In this document: one piece after another, positions 60,875 to 64,000 of the stretch | Numbering within the stretch: position 1 is the stretch's first letter | How the letters are laid out: each line of letters opens with the position of its first letter | NCBI RefSeq assembly: GCF_004345325.1 | Contig: NZ_SLVJ01000004.1 | Span: forward strand, 1 to 64,000 | Direction: 5' to 3' | DNA: 64,000 nt | Origin: Acinetobacter calcoaceticus | GTDB taxonomy: Bacteria; Pseudomonadota; Gammaproteobacteria; Pseudomonadales; Moraxellaceae | Program-made: the position numbers and the translations under genes | The notes under the pieces: model-generated | Databases searched by the model: none | What the model was told of the DNA's origin: nothing | Seen by the model: the letters and a program-made list of their open reading frames with translations, nothing else

Positions 60875-61360
60875 ATACCTCTTAACGCATCATTCTAGAT
60901 CATCATTTATTTTAGATTTTCACTGGGCTTGATCTGCATGTACAGAGGGCTTATCAGGCTTTGCAGCAAGCCCTGATTAAGCATTGTTATACCTGAGCGA
61001 TAAGCGATAGATTGGCCGGTTTTAGGGTGAGTTAAAGCGATTGCGTGAATGAAACTTTTATTATTTAAAAAATATCATTTAAATATAGTGTGTTGCATTT
61101 ACCAAGTATTGTATATATGATGTATATACATTTTACCAAATGATGATTTTGGGTAAAGCAACATGTTTTGATTTACCGTTTAAAAACAGAATCAATCTGT
61201 GAAATGTACGCGGCTTGCTGAGCTTAATTACACTAAAAAATGGATATGCATCATGCATTATCATGTGCGTTATATTCGTCAGTGATTAACTCAGAAAGTT
61301 GAATATACTGTGCTGAAGTCCTGTTGACGCAGACACAGCTCAATACTAAGGAGAGACACC
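60875..61360. other. Structured AT-rich gene-free stretch
   Basis: 486 bp. It contains a 7-bp hairpin (AGGGCTT / AAGCCCT, 60947-60975) after argP and a nested set of inverted repeats between 61092 and 61162: GTTGCATTTACC with GGTAAAGCAAC, and TTTTACCAAA with TTTTGGGTAAA around a near-palindromic TGTATATA segment. No U-run or coding frame is present. It could be an operator array for the short gene that follows. Confidence 0.45.
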
Positions 61361-61474
61361 ATGTCTAAACAAACTAAATCATTGAAAAAGAAAATTGATG
61401 TACGTCTGAACAAGATTGCTAAACACGAAGCAAAAATCAAAAAATTAGAAAAAGCGTTGAAAAAACAAGGTTAA
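61361..61474 (+). CDS. 37-residue lysine-rich small protein
   Basis: A short frame, MSKQTKSLKKKIDVRLNKI...KALKKQG, with an excellent AAGGAGAG site at 61349-61356, 4-5 nt before the ATG. It has 14 lysines and heptad-like Leu/Ile spacing, so it is probably a single basic helix or coiled coil that could bind nucleic acid. Three hairpins and a terminator follow the stop. I recognise no family with a known function. The start site quality and stop-proximal terminator make it a real gene candidate. Confidence 0.75.
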   Translation: MSKQTKSLKKKIDVRLNKIAKHEAKIKKLEKALKKQG

Positions 61475-61475
61475 T

Positions 61476-61494
61476 TCGGATTTAAAATCCGAAG
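61476..61494. other. Hairpin 1 directly after the 37-residue gene
   Basis: TCGGATTT / AAATCCGA pair around a 3-nt centre, starting 1-2 bases past the stop codon. Together with the next two stems it makes a compact folded 3' untranslated region. Confidence 0.65.
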
Positions 61495-61496
61495 CC

Positions 61497-61537
61497 TTGT
61501 CCCCAAGCCTGACCGATGACGCCATGCTTGGAGACAA
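61497..61537. other. Hairpin 2 after the 37-residue gene
   Basis: TTGTCCCCAAGC and GCTTGGAGACAA pair over 12 positions with one non-Watson-Crick pair, around a 17-nt loop. Confidence 0.7.
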
Positions 61538-61542
61538 CGTAA

Positions 61543-61579
61543 AAAAAGCTGAACCTCTGATCAGGGTTCAGCTTTTTTG
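61543..61579 (+). terminator. Rho-independent terminator of the small-protein gene (hairpin 3)
   Basis: AGCTGAACC / GGTTCAGCT (9-bp stem, ~9-nt loop) is followed by a run of T. An A-run in front would make it work in reverse too, for the MocR gene. Confidence 0.88.
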
Positions 61580-61634
61580 TGCTTATGGCAACTCAGCTTT
61601 TTTGTGCTTATGGCAACTCAGCTTTTTTGTGTTC
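61568..61634 (+). repeat. 25-bp tandem repeat built on the terminator arm
   Basis: Two full copies (61568-61592 and 61593-61617) of TCAGCTTTTTTG-TGCTTATGGCAAC and a partial third copy repeat the distal arm and T-run of the terminator. Only the first arm has its upstream partner. This could be a terminator-derived slippage array. Confidence 0.85.
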
Positions 61635-61644
61635 ATCGCTATGT

Positions 61645-63144
61645 TTATAACAACTCAGTTGCGTTGGATGATGATCGGAGCGCATGGATCAGCTCTGCAA
61701 GTTTCAACACTGCACATTTTAATTCTTCAGCTGTATATGCGGCGAAACCCATTAACACCCCGGGGTAAGCCGCTGCATGTGCATATAGGCTCGACAACCC
61801 CACCAGATCAATACCTGCTTGTTGGGCATGTTCAACCAAGCGTTGTTCAGAAATATTGGACTTGAGCCGACATGGCATTTGCAATCCACCAGATGGCACG
61901 ATGGCTTCAAGATCTGCAGCCAAATGTTGTTGTATCAGCTCAACTAAGCACTGCATACGTTCGCCATACACCAAACGCATATTACGCACATAGGCGCCAT
62001 AGTGACCCGCCTGCATAAACCGAGCGAGGGTAAATTGTGGCATGGCGGCGCTATGTCCATCCAAAAGCGTGCGTGCCACCGTCATCGCTGTGACCAGTTG
62101 TTCAGGTAGCAGCATATAAGCGATGCGTACTCCCGGAAACAATGACTTGGTAAAGGTACCGATGTAAATGGTTCGTTGATGCGGGTCCAAGCCTTGCACA
62201 CAGGCGGTGGGCTTACCGGCATAGTGGAACTCACTGTCATAATCATCTTCGATGATCCAGCTTTGATTTTTTTGCGCCCATTCAATGATGTCGAGGCGCC
62301 GATCCAAAGACAAAGTCACGCCAGTGGGATATTGATGCGATGGGGTTAAAAATACTGCTTTGGCAGTCGGGTTGTGTCGAGTTAATTGTTCGACCTGTAG
62401 ACCATCTTGATCCAAGGCAATGGGGATGCAGTGTAAGCCTGCGGCATCAAAGGCTTTACGTGCGCCATGATAAATCGGATCTTCGATAAAAATATGCTCT
62501 CCGACATCAAGCAACATCTGTGCGCACAAGCTCATCGCCTGCTGTGAACTGGTCAATACCAAGACCCGTTCGGGGGTGGCATGGGCGCCACGTTCTAGAT
62601 TGACATAGTTGGCAATGGCTTGGCGCAGGGATGCCACACCTTGCGGATCACTATGCCGCAGATTGCGCTGCGCCTCATCTTTGAGTACTTGTCGTTGTAG
62701 TTTTTCCCACAAGGCTAAGGGAAATAATCGCGTCTCAGGGACGCCAGGTGCAAAGGCCTTGGGCTGAGTAAAATCGCGCACCCCACCCTGGCTCAATACC
62801 GCTTGTCCACGTTGGCTGAGACTGAGTGGCTGTGGTTGCTGTGCATAGCGACTGCGTTTGGGCAGTCGTTGCACACGTTTTGAGACCACGCTGCCCTGAC
62901 CGACATGGCGCTCGATAAAGCCTTCGGCATGCAGTTGGCTATAGGCCATTTCCACAGTATCGCGCGAGACCTGTAACGAGGTTGCCAATCCACGTGATGC
63001 AGGCAATGACATGCCCACCTCTAATACACCATCTAGAATCAACTGGCGGATGGCACGTTGAATACGGGCATAGCGGGGCAATGCGGCATATTTGGGATTG
63101 ATCAGCCACAGTTTGACGGTTTCTAGCTGAGAATTTTTGAACAA
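61645..63144 (-). CDS. MocR-type (GntR HTH + aminotransferase-like) transcriptional regulator
   Basis: A 499-residue fusion. The N-terminal GntR winged HTH (~20-85) has YARIQRAIRQLILDGVLEVGMSLPASRGLATSLQVSRDTVEMAYSQLHAEGFIERHVGQGSVV. The C-terminal fold-type I aminotransferase-like domain (~120-480) shows SSQQAMSLCAQMLLDVGEHIFIEDPIYHGARKAF, EDDYDSEFHY and GTFTKSLFPGVRIAY, with the PLP lysine in TKSLFPG. It is divergent from benE, so it may regulate that transporter, but its effector is unknown. Confidence 0.88.
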   Translation of the reverse strand: MFKNSQLETVKLWLINPKYAALPRYARIQRAIRQLILDGVLEVGMSLPASRGLATSLQVSRDTVEMAYSQLHAEGFIERHVGQGSVVSKRVQRLPKRSRYAQQPQPLSLSQRGQAVLSQGGVRDFTQPKAFAPGVPETRLFPLALWEKLQRQVLKDEAQRNLRHSDPQGVASLRQAIANYVNLERGAHATPERVLVLTSSQQAMSLCAQMLLDVGEHIFIEDPIYHGARKAFDAAGLHCIPIALDQDGLQVEQLTRHNPTAKAVFLTPSHQYPTGVTLSLDRRLDIIEWAQKNQSWIIEDDYDSEFHYAGKPTACVQGLDPHQRTIYIGTFTKSLFPGVRIAYMLLPEQLVTAMTVARTLLDGHSAAMPQFTLARFMQAGHYGAYVRNMRLVYGERMQCLVELIQQHLAADLEAIVPSGGLQMPCRLKSNISEQRLVEHAQQAGIDLVGLSSLYAHAAAYPGVLMGFAAYTAEELKCAVLKLAELIHALRSSSNATELL

Positions 63145-63252
63145 ATGGTCTGCTCATCTTTATTGAATTGGCAGGATAATCCAAGCCAATGCAACTTTAC
63201 AATACTGATTTTCGCGATCTATATCCCGATCAGTATGGAGTAAATAGAGACC

Positions 63253-64000
63253 ATGGCATTCTCGACCCGTGTGCATTGCAAAGATTTGATCCACCCCACG
63301 GTGGCCGGGCTGATCTCGGTCATCGTCAATTATGGCGGGACCTTTATCTTGGTGTTCCAAGCCGCCAAAATGGCCGGTTTAACTGCTGAACTTACTGCAT
63401 CGTGGGTGTGGTCAATCTCGATTGGGGTCGGTATCACGGGCATCATCCTAAGTTGGTGGGCACGTGAGCCGATTATTACTGCATGGTCTACGCCTGCGGC
63501 GGCATTCTTGGTGACGGCATTGGTGGCGGTGCCCTATGCTGAAGCAATTGGTGCTTATATCCTGTCGGCGCTGGCCTTTGTCATCTTGGGATGGTCTGGA
63601 TATTTTGAAAAATTGGTGCGCTTAATACCCGCAGGGATCGCAGCAGGTTTATTGGCGGGCATTTTGCTGCAATTCGGCATCGGTGCATTTAGCAGTTTAA
63701 CGGTCGATCCGATGTTGGCCGGTTTGCTGATCATGCTCTATGTATTGTTAAAACGCTTTAGCGCGCGTTATGCCGTGGTCGGGATTTTACTGGTGGGATT
63801 GATGGTGCTGATCTTGCAACAGCGGCTCAACCTTTCTGGATTACAACTCCAGTTTGCGCTCCCGGTTTTGACCATGCCGCAATTTTCCTTGAATGCTCTG
63901 TTAAGTGTGGCCTTGCCGCTATTTCTGATTACGCTCACTGGCCAATATATGCCGGGCATGTTGGTGCTACGGAATGATGGTTTTAAAACCAGCGCCAATC
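63253..64000 (+). CDS. benE: BenE-family benzoate/H+ symporter (partial, N-terminal part)
   Basis: 249 residues before the window edge. The frame stays open to base 64000. It reads MAFSTRVHCKDLIHPTVAGLISVIVNYGGTFILVFQAAKMAGL, with hydrophobic spans and the BenE-like STPAAAFLVTALVAVPYAEAIGAY and GIAAGLLAGILLQFGIGAF segments. The family comprises inner-membrane aromatic-acid importers. The ATG at 63253 follows a GGAG about 14 nt upstream and a closer AGAGA, so the start is only moderately sure. It diverges from the MocR-type regulator. Confidence 0.85.
   Translation, partial: MAFSTRVHCKDLIHPTVAGLISVIVNYGGTFILVFQAAKMAGLTAELTASWVWSISIGVGITGIILSWWAREPIITAWSTPAAAFLVTALVAVPYAEAIGAYILSALAFVILGWSGYFEKLVRLIPAGIAAGLLAGILLQFGIGAFSSLTVDPMLAGLLIMLYVLLKRFSARYAVVGILLVGLMVLILQQRLNLSGLQLQFALPVLTMPQFSLNALLSVALPLFLITLTGQYMPGMLVLRNDGFKTSAN

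Overview
The window is a contiguous stretch of a gammaproteobacterial chromosome around the replication origin. Gene order (dnaA-dnaN-recF-gyrB on one side; rpmH-rnpA-yidD-yidC-mnmE on the other), the moderately AT-rich coding sequence and several lineage-typical proteins (paired DUF6091/AdeT-like secreted proteins, a full-length RibB with a degenerate GTP-cyclohydrolase tail, the sequence style of DnaA) point to Acinetobacter or a very close relative. I cannot name the species. No rRNA, tRNA, CRISPR array or complete insertion sequence was found.

Layout. 0-3.4 kb: the end of an unidentified gene, tyrS, anmK and a DJ-1/PfpI-like gene. 3.3-8.3 kb: an amide-use cluster on the minus strand, amiE (aliphatic amidase), a ClpB-type AAA+ ATPase (AmiB-like), an alpha/beta hydrolase of the homoserine acetyltransferase fold, an FmdA-type formamidase/acetamidase and an FmdB-type zinc ribbon. 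8.6-13.6 kb: erpA, two tandem DUF6091 exported proteins, a YheS-like ABC-F ATPase. 13.6-26 kb: replication and ribosome/membrane biogenesis core with oriC at about 21.2-21.6 kb, plus an 830-bp gene-free stretch after gyrB carrying two perfect DnaA boxes. 25.9-33.2 kb: accessory genes, namely a truncated RhuM gene just after the SGI1-type attachment sequence of mnmE, azlCD with an AraC regulator, an MFS exporter, a methyltransferase, a divergent RcnR/DmeF nickel-cobalt module with two matching operators, and a DsbC-like isomerase. 33.2-38.2 kb: purine salvage (hpt, guaD) and a TerC/Alx manganese exporter under a yybP-ykoY riboswitch with an attached terminator. 38.7-40.8 kb: a low-GC MspI-type restriction-modification pair (CCGG predicted). 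41-50.6 kb: mpl, a cold shock protein, ribB-ribH-nusB-thiL-pgpA and glmU-glmS. 50.7-60.9 kb: a SIMPL protein and an arginine-succinyltransferase catabolic cluster (permease, glutamate dehydrogenase, astC-astA-astD-astE) facing an ArgP-like LysR regulator; astB is missing from the operon. 61.4-64 kb: a 37-residue lysine-rich protein gene with an elaborately folded 3' end, a MocR-type regulator and the start of benE.

The observations I rate highest are the amide cluster with its dedicated unfoldase-like ATPase, the second DnaA-box locus after gyrB, the MspI-type system with its compact divergent promoter, the AST operon without astB, the RcnR operators, the short lysine-rich gene with its hairpin array, and parS-like sequences spread around oriC. 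Starts were often moved inward from the longest open frame, using Shine-Dalgarno sites, terminators and family lengths.
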